From JAVBSC01 sp031547305 (GTDB lineage: Bacteria; Desulfobacterota; Desulfovibrionia; Desulfovibrionales; Desulfovibrionaceae), in the NCBI GenBank assembly GCA_031547305.1, contig JAVBSC010000120.1:1-29005 (forward strand): a DNA stretch of 29,005 bases, in the 5' to 3' direction. Each line of letters starts with the position of its first letter. The stretch's first letter is position 1. Both the position numbers and the translations under genes were made by a program. Positions 7,657 to 15,518 of the stretch are shown here, in pieces. The notes beneath the pieces were generated by a model. That model did not search any database and had not been told where the DNA came from. It saw nothing but the letters and a program-made list of their open reading frames with translations.

Positions 7657-8439
7657 ATGGATATCTTCGCATTTAACGCAACGGACCTGATGAGCTTCTT
7701 TCTCACCTTTTTTCGGGTGAGCATCATCGTGTTTCTGCTGCCTTTTTACGGAGGGGAGAGCATCCCCGCACAGGTGAAGGGAGCGCTCTGTCTGGTCCTG
7801 GCTTTTGCCCTGTGGCCGCGTTTGTCTTTTGCCGGCTCTTATTTCCCCGCCCATCCCCTGGGCATCGGCCTGCTGCTTTTAGGCGAGGCCATCCTTGGCC
7901 TGATGCTCGGTCTGTGCGTGCATTTCGTGTTTGCGGCCATTCAGACCGCCGGTGAGTTTATGGGCTATCAGATGGGCTTTACCATGGTCACGGTCATGGA
8001 CCCCATGTCCGGCAGCCAGACCAGCATTACCTCGCATATTCTGTATATGGTGGCCATGCTGATTTTTTTGTCCCTGGACGGGCATTTGCACCTTTTGAAA
8101 GCCGTGTCCCTAACTTTCAGTCTGGTGCCGCCTGGGGGGCTGCTGGTCAGCGGAAAAACCGCCCTGGACATGATTGCTCTTTCCGGAACCATGTTTTTGA
8201 TGGCCCTCAAGATCGCCGCGCCGATTCTGGCTTCGCTGTTCATGGTGGAGTTGGGCCTGGCGCTCATGGCCAGAGCCGCCCCGCAAATGAACCTGATGAT
8301 GATTGGCTTTCCCATAAAAATAGGCGTTGGTTTTGCTTTTATGACTTTGCTTTTCAGCATTCTGGGCATGTATATGGAAGACTTCATCATCGGCATGGGG
8401 CCGATGTTCGCCAAGCTTTTGAGCGCGGTGGGGCGGTAA
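7657..8439 (+). CDS. fliR: Flagellar biosynthesis protein FliR
   Basis: The product has 260 residues and is an integral membrane protein of the flagellar type III export gate, which forms with FliP, FliQ, FlhA and FlhB inside the MS ring. Several hydrophobic segments alternate with short polar turns. YGGESIPAQVKGALCLVLAFALWP near the N-terminus, GFTMVTVMDP, and RAAPQMNLMMIGFPIKIGVGF near the C-terminus are family signatures. The ATG at 7657 gives the normal FliR N-terminal length. A TTG six bases upstream is in frame but unneeded. No good ribosome site precedes it. It begins the flagellar operon, with flhB three bases downstream. FliP and FliQ are not in the window. Confidence 0.95.
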   Translation: MDIFAFNATDLMSFFLTFFRVSIIVFLLPFYGGESIPAQVKGALCLVLAFALWPRLSFAGSYFPAHPLGIGLLLLGEAILGLMLGLCVHFVFAAIQTAGEFMGYQMGFTMVTVMDPMSGSQTSITSHILYMVAMLIFLSLDGHLHLLKAVSLTFSLVPPGGLLVSGKTALDMIALSGTMFLMALKIAAPILASLFMVELGLALMARAAPQMNLMMIGFPIKIGVGFAFMTLLFSILGMYMEDFIIGMGPMFAKLLSAVGR

Positions 8440-8442
8440 AAC

Positions 8443-9516
8443 ATGTCCAGAGATCCGAGCAAGACAGAGAAGGCCACGCCCAAGCGCATCAATAAGGCGC
8501 GCGGCGAAGGCAACGTCGCCAAGTCCAAAGAGGTCAGCACCGCCGTCACCATGCTGGCCGGAACCATCGGCCTGTACTGGTGGGCGTCCTACCTGGGCAA
8601 GGATTTATCCGCCCTGTTCCGCTACTTTTTCACCAGCGCGATTTTAAACTTCCAGCCCAGCCAGGCGGAAGTCATTTATCTGTTTCGCTGGTTGTCCGGC
8701 GAACTGGCCAAAATGATCCTGCCCATCCTGCTGCTGATCGGCTTTCTGGTGTTTCTCAGCCTGCGCCTGCAAGTGGGCAAATTGTGGACCACCAAGGTTT
8801 TTGAACCCAAGCTGAACCGCTTCAATCCGATCAACGGCCTGAAGCGCATGCTTTTTTCCGTGCAGACCCTGATCCGCATGGGCAAGAGCCTGCTTCAGGC
8901 CCTGTTCATTGGCATAGCGCCCTGGATAGTCATAAAGGGGGAACTGGGGCATTTTCTGGATCTTTTTTACGCCAGCCCCGGCGGCATCGCCTCCTACCTG
9001 CTGAGCACCGGCTTCCAACTGGTCATTTACGCCCTGGTGCCCATGACCATCCTGGCGTTGGTGGACTGGGCCTATACGCGCTGGGATTACGCGGAAAACC
9101 TGAAGATGACCAAGGACGAGGTCAAAGACGAACACAAGCAGATGGAAGGCGATCCGCAAATAAAGAGCAAGCAGAGACAGAAAATGTACCAGCTCATGAG
9201 CCGCAAGCGGATGATCCAGGACGTGGCCAGGGCGGATGTGGTCATTACCAACCCCACCCACCTGGCCGTGGCTTTGCGCTACGACACCAAGGAGGCTCCG
9301 GCCCCAATGGTGCTGGCCAAGGGGGCTGATTTTCTGGCCGCCAAAATTCGCGAAGCCGCCAAAGAAGCCCGTGTGCCCATACGGGAAAACGTGCCTCTGG
9401 CACGGGCTTTGTATAAGCAGGTGGAAGTGGGCGATGTCATACCCGAGGACCTCTACCAGGCCGTGGCCGCAATACTGGCCCAAATCTGGAAAGCCAAGGG
9501 TAAAAAGATAAATTGA
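8443..9516 (+). CDS. flhB: Flagellar biosynthesis protein FlhB
   Basis: The product has 357 residues. The N-terminus SKTEKATPKRINKAR is the standard FlhB opening. Four membrane segments follow up to about residue 212. The cytoplasmic domain holds NPTH at residues 270-273, the autocleavage site that switches export from rod/hook to filament substrates. The succeeding HLAVALRY and ENVPLARALYKQVEVGDVIPEDLYQAVA are also conserved. The protein acts in the flagellar export gate together with FlhA and FliR. It starts three bases after fliR. A small hairpin separates it from flhA. Confidence 0.97.
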   Translation: MSRDPSKTEKATPKRINKARGEGNVAKSKEVSTAVTMLAGTIGLYWWASYLGKDLSALFRYFFTSAILNFQPSQAEVIYLFRWLSGELAKMILPILLLIGFLVFLSLRLQVGKLWTTKVFEPKLNRFNPINGLKRMLFSVQTLIRMGKSLLQALFIGIAPWIVIKGELGHFLDLFYASPGGIASYLLSTGFQLVIYALVPMTILALVDWAYTRWDYAENLKMTKDEVKDEHKQMEGDPQIKSKQRQKMYQLMSRKRMIQDVARADVVITNPTHLAVALRYDTKEAPAPMVLAKGADFLAAKIREAAKEARVPIRENVPLARALYKQVEVGDVIPEDLYQAVAAILAQIWKAKGKKIN

Positions 9517-9519
9517 GCC

Positions 9520-9537
9520 TTGTCGGCAACCCGACAA
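9520..9537 (+). other. Small hairpin between flhB and flhA
   Basis: A perfect 7-bp stem with a CAAC loop begins three bases after the flhB stop and ends before the flhA ribosome site (AGGA at 9549-9552). There is no T-run, so it may affect mRNA stability or relative expression rather than terminate. Confidence 0.4.
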
Positions 9538-9562
9538 AGCCGCGCCGCAGGATGACAAAAAC

Positions 9563-11728
9563 ATGACGACAAAAACAGGATCCTTACCGAGCATAGATTA
9601 CACACGCTTCGCCAAACAGGGCGACCTGCTCCTGGCCGGCGGCGTGGTGGTGATTCTTTTTGTGATGCTGGTGCCGATTCCCACGTTTTTCATGGACATG
9701 ATGCTCTGCTTGAGCATTTCGCTTTCCCTGGTCATTTTAGTGACCTCCATGTTCATGCTTTCGCCTTTGGAATTTTCCGTGTTTCCCTCTCTGCTCCTGG
9801 TCACCACACTGCTGCGCCTGGCGCTCAACGTGGCCTCCACCCGGCTCATTCTGATGAACGGGGACCGGGGCACGGACGCGGCCGGCGAAGTCATCAAATC
9901 CTTTGGCGAGTTCGTGGTCGGCGGCAGCTACATAATCGGGGCGGTTATCTTTCTGATTCTGTTCATTCTGAATAAAATGGTCATCACCACGGGCACCACG
10001 CGCATCGCGGAAGTAGCGGCCCGTTTTACCCTGGATGCCATGCCCGGCAAGCAGATGGCCATTGAGGCGGATTTGAACGCCGGCCTGATTGACGAAAAAG
10101 AAGCAACCAAGCGGCGCAACAACATGCGCAAAGAAGCGGACTTTTACGGCGCCATGGACGGCGCGGGCAAGTTTGTGCAGGGGGACGTGAACGCCGGCAT
10201 GTTCATCGCCCTGATCAACATAGTGGGCGGCATTCTTCTGGGCGTGCTGCAAAAGGGCATGACCTGGCAGAACGCGGTTAACACCTATACCCTTCTGACC
10301 ATCGGCGACGGCCTTGTGGCCACCATTCCCTCAATCATCACCTCTACTGCCGCCGGCATCATCGTCTCCCGCGCCGCTTCGGAAGCCAAGCTGGGCGAAG
10401 AGGTCATCGGCCAGTTGACTTACAACTCCCGCGCCATGCGCATGGTTTCCGGCGTGCTCCTCATCTTCGCCCTGGTGCCCGGCATGCCCACCCTGCCTTT
10501 CCTGATCTTTGGCGGCGCGCTGGCCGCGGTGTCTTCGGCCATGAAGCGTTCGGAAAACAAAGAAGGCGCCTCCGGCGGACAAGCCGGCAGCGCGTCCAGG
10601 GGGGGCGGCCTTACCGGCGGCGGTCCGGCCCAGATCGGCGGCGGCCCGGCGGAAGGACAATCCGCCAAGAGCGGGCTGGATACCCCGGAAGAAGTGCAGT
10701 CCCTGCTGCCCCTGGATATGCTGGAACTGGAGGTGGGTTACGGGCTGATTCCACTGGTGGACGAAAGCCAGAGCGGCAACCTGCTTTCGCGCATCCGCTC
10801 CATCCGCCGGCAGTTCGCCCTGGATATGGGCGTGGTACTGCCTTCTCTGCACCTGCGCGATAATCTGCAACTCAAGCCCGGACAGTACTGCCTGTTGATC
10901 AAGGGCAACGAGGTGGCTTCCGCGGAAATCCTGGTGGACCACTTGCTGGCCATGGACCCGGGCAACGCCAAGCACCAGATCAAGGGCATCGCCACGCGCG
11001 AGCCAGCCTTTAACCTGCCGGCCATTTGGATCCCCAACGCCCAGAAGGAAGAGGCCATGCTGGCCGGCTACACCGTGGTGGATCCCTCCACCGTGGTGGC
11101 CACGCACCTGACCGAGGTGTTCCGCCGGCACCTGGGCGACTTTTTGGGCCGCCAGGAAGTGCAGGCCCTTCTGGACAACCTGTACAAGACCGCCCCCAAG
11201 GTGGTGGAGGAACTGGTGCCCGGCACCCTGAACCTGGGCGCGGTACAGAAAGTCCTGCAGAATCTGGTGCGGGAAAACGTCTCCATCCGCGACCTTCTGA
11301 GCATTGTGGAAACCCTGGCCGATTACGGGCCTGGCGTAAAAAATCCGGAACTTCTCACGGAATATGTGCGGGAACGGCTTGCGCGAACTGTTGTGAAGCC
11401 TTACATGGATACGCAGGGAGCGCTTCCTGTTATAACTCTTGACCCAGGTGTGGAACAGGTTATGCAGGAATCAGTACGGCAGACCGAAGGCGGCGCCTAC
11501 CTGGCCCTGAATCCCGGCACGGCCCAGCGCCTGATGCAGCAAATCAACAAGGTGGTGGAAAACGCGGTCAACACCGACGGCCAGCCCGTTGTTCTGGCCT
11601 CGCCCATGACCCGGCCCCATCTGGCCCAGTTGGTGACGCGTTTTCTGCCCAGCGTTCCGGTGCTCTCCCAGGCGGAAATTCCTTCGGACATCCGCATCAC
11701 CTCTGTCGGCAACGTGAGTATTGAGTAA
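9563..11728 (+). CDS. flhA: Flagellar export gate protein FlhA
   Basis: The product has 721 residues. About eight membrane segments span residues 20-325. RLALNVASTR at 85-94 and DAMPGKQMAIEADLNAG at 158-174 are the FHIPEP-family signatures, the latter containing the Asp that is essential for proton-coupled export. Residues 331-372 form a Gly/Ser-rich linker before the cytoplasmic ring domain, which recruits chaperone-substrate complexes. The linker is glycine-heavy, which is unusual but not disruptive. The stop overlaps the flhF ATG by one base (TAATG), so the two are coupled. Codons in about 11336-11488 are noticeably less GC-rich at third positions than the rest of the gene. Confidence 0.97.
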   Translation: MTTKTGSLPSIDYTRFAKQGDLLLAGGVVVILFVMLVPIPTFFMDMMLCLSISLSLVILVTSMFMLSPLEFSVFPSLLLVTTLLRLALNVASTRLILMNGDRGTDAAGEVIKSFGEFVVGGSYIIGAVIFLILFILNKMVITTGTTRIAEVAARFTLDAMPGKQMAIEADLNAGLIDEKEATKRRNNMRKEADFYGAMDGAGKFVQGDVNAGMFIALINIVGGILLGVLQKGMTWQNAVNTYTLLTIGDGLVATIPSIITSTAAGIIVSRAASEAKLGEEVIGQLTYNSRAMRMVSGVLLIFALVPGMPTLPFLIFGGALAAVSSAMKRSENKEGASGGQAGSASRGGGLTGGGPAQIGGGPAEGQSAKSGLDTPEEVQSLLPLDMLELEVGYGLIPLVDESQSGNLLSRIRSIRRQFALDMGVVLPSLHLRDNLQLKPGQYCLLIKGNEVASAEILVDHLLAMDPGNAKHQIKGIATREPAFNLPAIWIPNAQKEEAMLAGYTVVDPSTVVATHLTEVFRRHLGDFLGRQEVQALLDNLYKTAPKVVEELVPGTLNLGAVQKVLQNLVRENVSIRDLLSIVETLADYGPGVKNPELLTEYVRERLARTVVKPYMDTQGALPVITLDPGVEQVMQESVRQTEGGAYLALNPGTAQRLMQQINKVVENAVNTDGQPVVLASPMTRPHLAQLVTRFLPSVPVLSQAEIPSDIRITSVGNVSIE

Positions 11729-12831
11729 TGCAGGTCAAGACTTTCAGCGGAAACAGCAGCCAGGCCGTGTTGGCCAGGATCAAGGCCGAACTCGGTCCGG
11801 ACGCTGTCATTCTGGACACCCGCCATTATAAAGAAGACGGCCGGTCCGTGGTGCGTATAAGCGCGGGCTTGGACCGGGACGACAAAACGGCGGAGCCGGG
11901 CGGCGAAGCGGCCGGGCAGGGGCCGCCGCCGGGCTGGCAGCGCTGGCACGAGGAATGGAGCAGCATAAAGGGCCATTTGCTGGCCATGCTCAAGCCTGGG
12001 CTGAAGCTGGAAAGCCTCTCTCCAAAGCAGCGCCTGGCCCTGGAATACCTGGAGCGCGAAGGCGCTGACGACGAAGTGATTTTAAGGCTTTACTCCGCGC
12101 TGGCCAAAGATCCGGGCCTGTCCATACTGGCCGCCTTGTCCGGCCTGGTGGGCGTAAAACCTTGGGGGGCCAGGAGCTGGCCCCAGAAGACGCACTTTAT
12201 CGCCGGCCCATACGGGGTTGGCAAAACCACGGCCGCGGTGCGCCTGGCTTTAAATTTACAGCGGGCCAACCCGGGGCTGCGCATCTGCCTTCTGAACGCG
12301 GACGCGGCCAGGGGCAACGGCCGGATTCTGCTCAAGCACTATGCCGAGCTTTCGGATTTGCTGTACCGCGAAGTATCCGGCCCGGCGGACCTGGCCGCCG
12401 TCCTGGCGGATCTGGCAGACAAGGAAGTGGAAAAAATCATTGTGGACCTGCCCGGACTGCCCAGGGGGGGCAACTTGAGCGGCCTGCTCGCGGAACTTGG
12501 CTTTGAGGCGGGCGGCAAGGATGCGGCCATGCATCTTGTGCTGCTTCCCCACTACGCGCAAAGCGAGCTTTTGCGCCTTATGGCCCGCTACCACTGCGGC
12601 CTGGACAGCGGCATCATCTGGAGCAAACTTGACGAGGCGGAGCGCTATGGAGCGATCCTGAACATCGCCAGGGCCTCCGGGCTGCCGGTATCCGCCCTGT
12701 CCTACGGGCCGGGCCTGCGCGACACCCTTATTCCAGCCAGGGAAACGCTGCTTTGGCGCCTTATTTTCAAACGCGAACTGCCCGGCCAGGACGAGATCAG
12801 GGAATCCGATCGCCTGGCCAGGGCGGTTTGA
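11728..12831 (+). CDS. flhF: Flagellar placement GTPase FlhF (with altered G motifs)
   Basis: The product has 367 residues. The N-terminal MQVKTFSG...RIKAELGPDAVIL is the FlhF B domain. The SRP-type NG domain carries a P-loop GPYGVGKTT at 160-168 and SKLDEAERYGA from 299. The usual DTYR motif reads DAAR (192-195), and the usual DTAGR reads DLPG (240-243). FlhF is an SRP-family GTPase that marks the site and number of flagella, working with FlhG. The changed motifs may alter hydrolysis or dimerisation. It is coupled to flhA by a one-base overlap, and flhG follows after 17 bases. Identity is supported by the N-terminus and by operon position between flhA and flhG. Confidence 0.9.
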   Translation: MQVKTFSGNSSQAVLARIKAELGPDAVILDTRHYKEDGRSVVRISAGLDRDDKTAEPGGEAAGQGPPPGWQRWHEEWSSIKGHLLAMLKPGLKLESLSPKQRLALEYLEREGADDEVILRLYSALAKDPGLSILAALSGLVGVKPWGARSWPQKTHFIAGPYGVGKTTAAVRLALNLQRANPGLRICLLNADAARGNGRILLKHYAELSDLLYREVSGPADLAAVLADLADKEVEKIIVDLPGLPRGGNLSGLLAELGFEAGGKDAAMHLVLLPHYAQSELLRLMARYHCGLDSGIIWSKLDEAERYGAILNIARASGLPVSALSYGPGLRDTLIPARETLLWRLIFKRELPGQDEIRESDRLARAV

Positions 12832-12848
12832 CATACTGGAGCATAGTT

Positions 12849-13661
12849 ATGAGCAATTTGCCATTGGTTCTTTCCGTCACCTCCGGCAAGGGCGGGGTCG
12901 GCAAGACGAACATATCCGTAAATCTGGCCTGCTGCCTTTCCGAGCAGGGCAAACGGGTGCTGCTGCTGGACGCGGATCTGGGCCTGGCCAACGTGGACGT
13001 GATCCTGGGCATAACCCCCCAATACAACTTGTTCCACCTGTTCAACGAAGGCATGGATATCCATAAGGTGTTGTTCCCCACGCCATACGGCTTCAAAATA
13101 CTCCCGGCCTCTTCCGGCACTTCGGAAATGCTGGCCCTGTCCACCGGACAAAAATTGGATCTGCTGGAGGCCATGGACAGCCTTGAAGAAAAAGTGGATT
13201 ATCTGATAGTGGATACCGGAGCCGGCATCAACGACAACGTCCTGTATTTTAATCTGGCCGCCCAGGCCCGGATGGTGGTGCTGACCGAGGAGCCCACCTC
13301 GCTCACCGACGCTTACGCCCTGATTAAGGTGATGAATCAGAACCACGGGGTGGAACACTTTAAGATACTGGTGAACATGGTGGCGGATCAAAAAGCGGCC
13401 AAGGACGTTTTTGTAAGGCTGTACAAGGCTTGCGACCACTTTTTGTCCGGGGTTTCCCTGGATCTGGCCGGTTTTGTGCCCAAGGACCCAGGCGTGCGCA
13501 AGGCGGTGATCAAACAGCACCCCTTCTGTGTGGAGAACGCGGCCGGACCGGCCTGCCAGGCGGTGCGCAAACTGGCTAAAACAGTGCAGGGATGGGAAGC
13601 GCCGAACAATCTGGACGGCAACATTAAATTTTTCTGGAAGAGGTTGCTCTTTCATGAGTAA
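12849..13661 (+). CDS. flhG: MinD-like ATPase FlhG/FleN, flagellar number regulator
   Basis: The product has 270 residues. SGKGGVGKT at 12-20 is a deviant Walker A box with the signature lysine of the ParA/MinD class, followed by VLLLDADLGLANVDV and DYLIVDTGAGIND. FlhG/FleN binds the membrane in its ATP dimer form, stimulates FlhF GTPase and limits flagellar number. A basic, aromatic C-terminus (FFWKRLLFHE) could be the membrane-targeting tail. The ATG at 12849 is chosen because TGGAG at 12837-12841 precedes it and an N-terminal MinD strand follows at once; the frame is also open upstream from 12753. It lies between flhF and fliA, the usual order. Confidence 0.93.
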   Translation: MSNLPLVLSVTSGKGGVGKTNISVNLACCLSEQGKRVLLLDADLGLANVDVILGITPQYNLFHLFNEGMDIHKVLFPTPYGFKILPASSGTSEMLALSTGQKLDLLEAMDSLEEKVDYLIVDTGAGINDNVLYFNLAAQARMVVLTEEPTSLTDAYALIKVMNQNHGVEHFKILVNMVADQKAAKDVFVRLYKACDHFLSGVSLDLAGFVPKDPGVRKAVIKQHPFCVENAAGPACQAVRKLAKTVQGWEAPNNLDGNIKFFWKRLLFHE

Positions 13662-13714
13662 ACGCGAGGCCCCCCGCCATAACCAGGCGTTCTTGCCGCA
13701 ACAAAGGTTCTGAG

Positions 13715-14524
13715 ATGACCGCTGCGGAACCGCGAGCCCCTGGATCTGAAAGCGCTGCCGGCTCCATGGCGATGGAGGCCTGGCGGGTTTTCGATTCCGG
13801 CGGCCGCGCCTGGAGGGAATTCAGCCCCCAGGATCAGGACAGGATAGCCAGGCACTTCGCCCCAAAGGTGAAGTATCTGGCCTTGCGCCTGAAAACCCGC
13901 CTGCCGCGCAGCGTGGAACTGAGCGAGCTGATCAGCTCCGGTACCCTCGGGCTTATGGAAGCCTTCGGCAAGTTCGACCCATCCCTGGGCATAAAATTCG
14001 ACACCTATGCGGAAAGCCGCATCCGTGGCGCCATGCTGGACGAACTCAGGCGCATGGACTGGTTCCCGCGCAGCCTGCGCCAGCGGGTGCGCCAGATAGA
14101 TGAAGCCATGCAGCGCCTGGAGCACCAGAACAGCCGTACGCCCACGGAAGCGGAAATCGCCGCCTCCACCGGACTGTCGGAAAAAGAGGTGCGCGAAGGC
14201 CTGGAAGCCCTGCAAAATCAGCTCTGCCTTTCTCTTGACGCCCTGGTGGAAGGCATAACGCCGGAAGAAGGCAGCCTGGAAGGCGAACCGTTTAAGGAGA
14301 CCGCCACCCAGGAGTTGGTGGACCTTTTGGCCGGATTAATTGATCAATTGACACCCCGGGAAAAATTGGTAATGTCCCTGTATTATACTGACGAGTTGAA
14401 TATGCGGGAAGCGGCGGAAGTAATGGGCATTACCGAAGGCCGCGTTTCTCAGTTGCATTCTCAGGCTTTGAGCCGCCTGCGTAAAGAATTCGCGGCTCAG
14501 CACGGGAAACTGCACCCGCTTTGA
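13715..14524 (+). CDS. fliA: RNA polymerase sigma factor FliA (sigma-28)
   Basis: The product has 269 residues. Region 2 includes SSGTLGLMEAFGKFDPSLGIKF and then DTYAESRIRGAMLDELRRMDW, the sigma-28 hallmark, followed by PRSLRQRVRQID. Region 4 ends with NMREAAEVMGITEGRVSQLHSQAL, the helix-turn-helix that reads the -35 box. FliA directs RNA polymerase to late flagellar and chemotaxis genes and is normally held by FlgM until the hook is complete; flgM is not in view. An N-terminal extension of about 30 residues is slightly longer than usual. AAGG at 13704-13707 is the ribosome site. It closes the export/regulator block and is followed by a strong inverted repeat. Confidence 0.95.
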   Translation: MTAAEPRAPGSESAAGSMAMEAWRVFDSGGRAWREFSPQDQDRIARHFAPKVKYLALRLKTRLPRSVELSELISSGTLGLMEAFGKFDPSLGIKFDTYAESRIRGAMLDELRRMDWFPRSLRQRVRQIDEAMQRLEHQNSRTPTEAEIAASTGLSEKEVREGLEALQNQLCLSLDALVEGITPEEGSLEGEPFKETATQELVDLLAGLIDQLTPREKLVMSLYYTDELNMREAAEVMGITEGRVSQLHSQALSRLRKEFAAQHGKLHPL

Positions 14525-14578
14525 AGTATTTTAAAAGCGCCGAGACATCAGAAGTTGCTAGTGCCAGCATCACGCGGC

Positions 14579-14616
14579 GCCATTAAAGCAAAAAAAGCGT
14601 TTTTTGCTTTAATGGC
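14579..14616 (+). terminator. Terminator-like inverted repeat after fliA
   Basis: A perfect 17-bp stem (14579-14595 with 14600-14616) has a four-base AGCG loop. The inner part is A/T-only. Two to three further T residues follow. It lies 55 bases after fliA and probably ends the export operon transcript, separating it from cheY. Confidence 0.65.
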
Positions 14617-14651
14617 TTTACAGCGAACCTACAGATAAGGCGTGAGGATCT

Positions 14652-14777
14652 AAGGCATTTCAACTTTGGAATGCCGCGCCGTGGCTGGCGACGTTCCCTT
14701 TGGGCGCTGCGTGGGCGTGGGAGAAACTTGTTCCGCCGTTATAGCGCCGACGTGAGCGTCTTAAAATAAAATGCTCT
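14652..14777. repeat. MITE-like repeat copy 1, upstream of cheY
   Basis: This 126-base unit has imperfect terminal inverted repeats. The left end contains GGCATTTCAACTTT and the right end AAAATAAAATGCTCT. Its last 54 bases (14724-14777) closely match 15452-15505 upstream of fliL, and its ends match the termini of the 74-base unit at 26249-26322. It holds no coding frame. Confidence 0.6.
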
Positions 14778-14815
14778 AGAAGCGTTTCAAAATTGGATTG
14801 CTTTAAGGAGTGGAT

Positions 14816-15196
14816 ATGCCGTACAATACGAATATGCGCGTGCTGGTTGTGGATGATTTCGCCACAATGCGCCGGATTATCAAGAACATTCTGCGCCAGC
14901 TCGGCTTCATGAACGTGGTCGAGGCTGATGACGGCACCACGGCTTGGGAAGTGCTGAATAAAGATAAGATCGATTTTATCATTTCCGACTGGAACATGCC
15001 GCAGATGACCGGCATAGATCTTTTGCGCAAAGTCAGAAGCAGCGAGGAATTCGCGGATCTGCCGTTTTTGATGGTCACCGCGGAAGCCCAACAGGAAAAT
15101 ATTATTGAAGCGGTGCAGGCCAAGGTGTCCAACTACATTGTCAAGCCGTTCACCGCGGAAACCATGAAGCAGAAAATAGACAAAATTTTTCCCTGA
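14816..15196 (+). CDS. cheY: CheY-type single-domain response regulator
   Basis: The product has 126 residues, one receiver domain and no output domain. The acidic pair is Asp13-Asp14, the phosphoacceptor Asp58 lies in ISDWNMP, Thr88 in MVTAE is the switch residue, and Lys110 in IVKPF is conserved. It presumably binds the flagellar motor switch when phosphorylated by CheA. The ATG at 14816 has AAGGAG at 14805-14810 at ideal spacing and is preferred to the in-frame GTG at 14810. It sits between fliA and fliL. No chemotaxis kinase is in the window. Its short promoter region lies between a repeat unit and the ribosome site. Confidence 0.93.
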   Translation: MPYNTNMRVLVVDDFATMRRIIKNILRQLGFMNVVEADDGTTAWEVLNKDKIDFIISDWNMPQMTGIDLLRKVRSSEEFADLPFLMVTAEAQQENIIEAVQAKVSNYIVKPFTAETMKQKIDKIFP

Positions 15197-15278
15197 TTCG
15201 GATTATAGCGCTTCGGTCGGCTTTGCCGGATTGGCCGTTCGCGCGGAGAGAACTTGACCCTGCCTGGGTTAAAGGCGC

Positions 15279-15319
15279 AAAGGGCGGAGCAGGGGCGCTT
15301 ACCCGGCTTTGCCCTTTTT
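15279..15319 (+). terminator. Possible terminator after cheY
   Basis: AAAGGGC (15279-15285) pairs with GCCCTTT (15311-15317) around a GC-rich 25-base loop that can itself fold. Five T residues cover 15315-15319. The long loop makes this a moderate candidate. It lies in the 322-base gap between cheY and fliL. Confidence 0.45.
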
Positions 15320-15380
15320 GTCGGCCTTTGGAGTGATGCGTCGGGTTTGGTTGAAAATCAGGCATAACTTAAGGTCTTGG

Positions 15381-15505
15381 AGCGGATCAGCATTGAAAAT
15401 GTTCATCCGCTCTGGCGGCGGAAACCTCCGCCCGCCGCACAGGCGCTGGCGAAGCTTGTTTCGCCGTTAAGCGCGGAAGCGAGCGTCTTAAAGTTAAAAT
15501 GCTCT
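15381..15505. repeat. MITE-like repeat copy 2, upstream of fliL
   Basis: The unit begins with a 31-base imperfect palindrome (15381-15411) and a GC-rich hairpin (15415-15421 with 15432-15438). Its last 54 bases, ending in AAAATGCTCT, resemble copy 1. It ends 13 bases before the fliL ATG, so it may supply the fliL promoter or leader. Confidence 0.55.
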
Positions 15506-15518
15506 TAGGCGAATTTAA

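Noticed and set aside
8644..9594. 316-codon minus-strand frame opposite flhB
   Set aside because: His/Gln/Gly-rich shadow of a confident FlhB gene.
12702..13655. 317-codon minus-strand frame opposite flhG
   Set aside because: Shadow of a clear MinD-family ATPase.
13654..13713. 19-codon open frame overlapping the end of flhG
   Set aside because: It starts within the flhG stop region, is very short, has no recognisable sequence, and most likely just contains the fliA ribosome site.
14780..14815. Sigma-54 site just before cheY (TTGGATTGCT)
   Set aside because: The GG and GC elements are only three bases apart, not the required ten.
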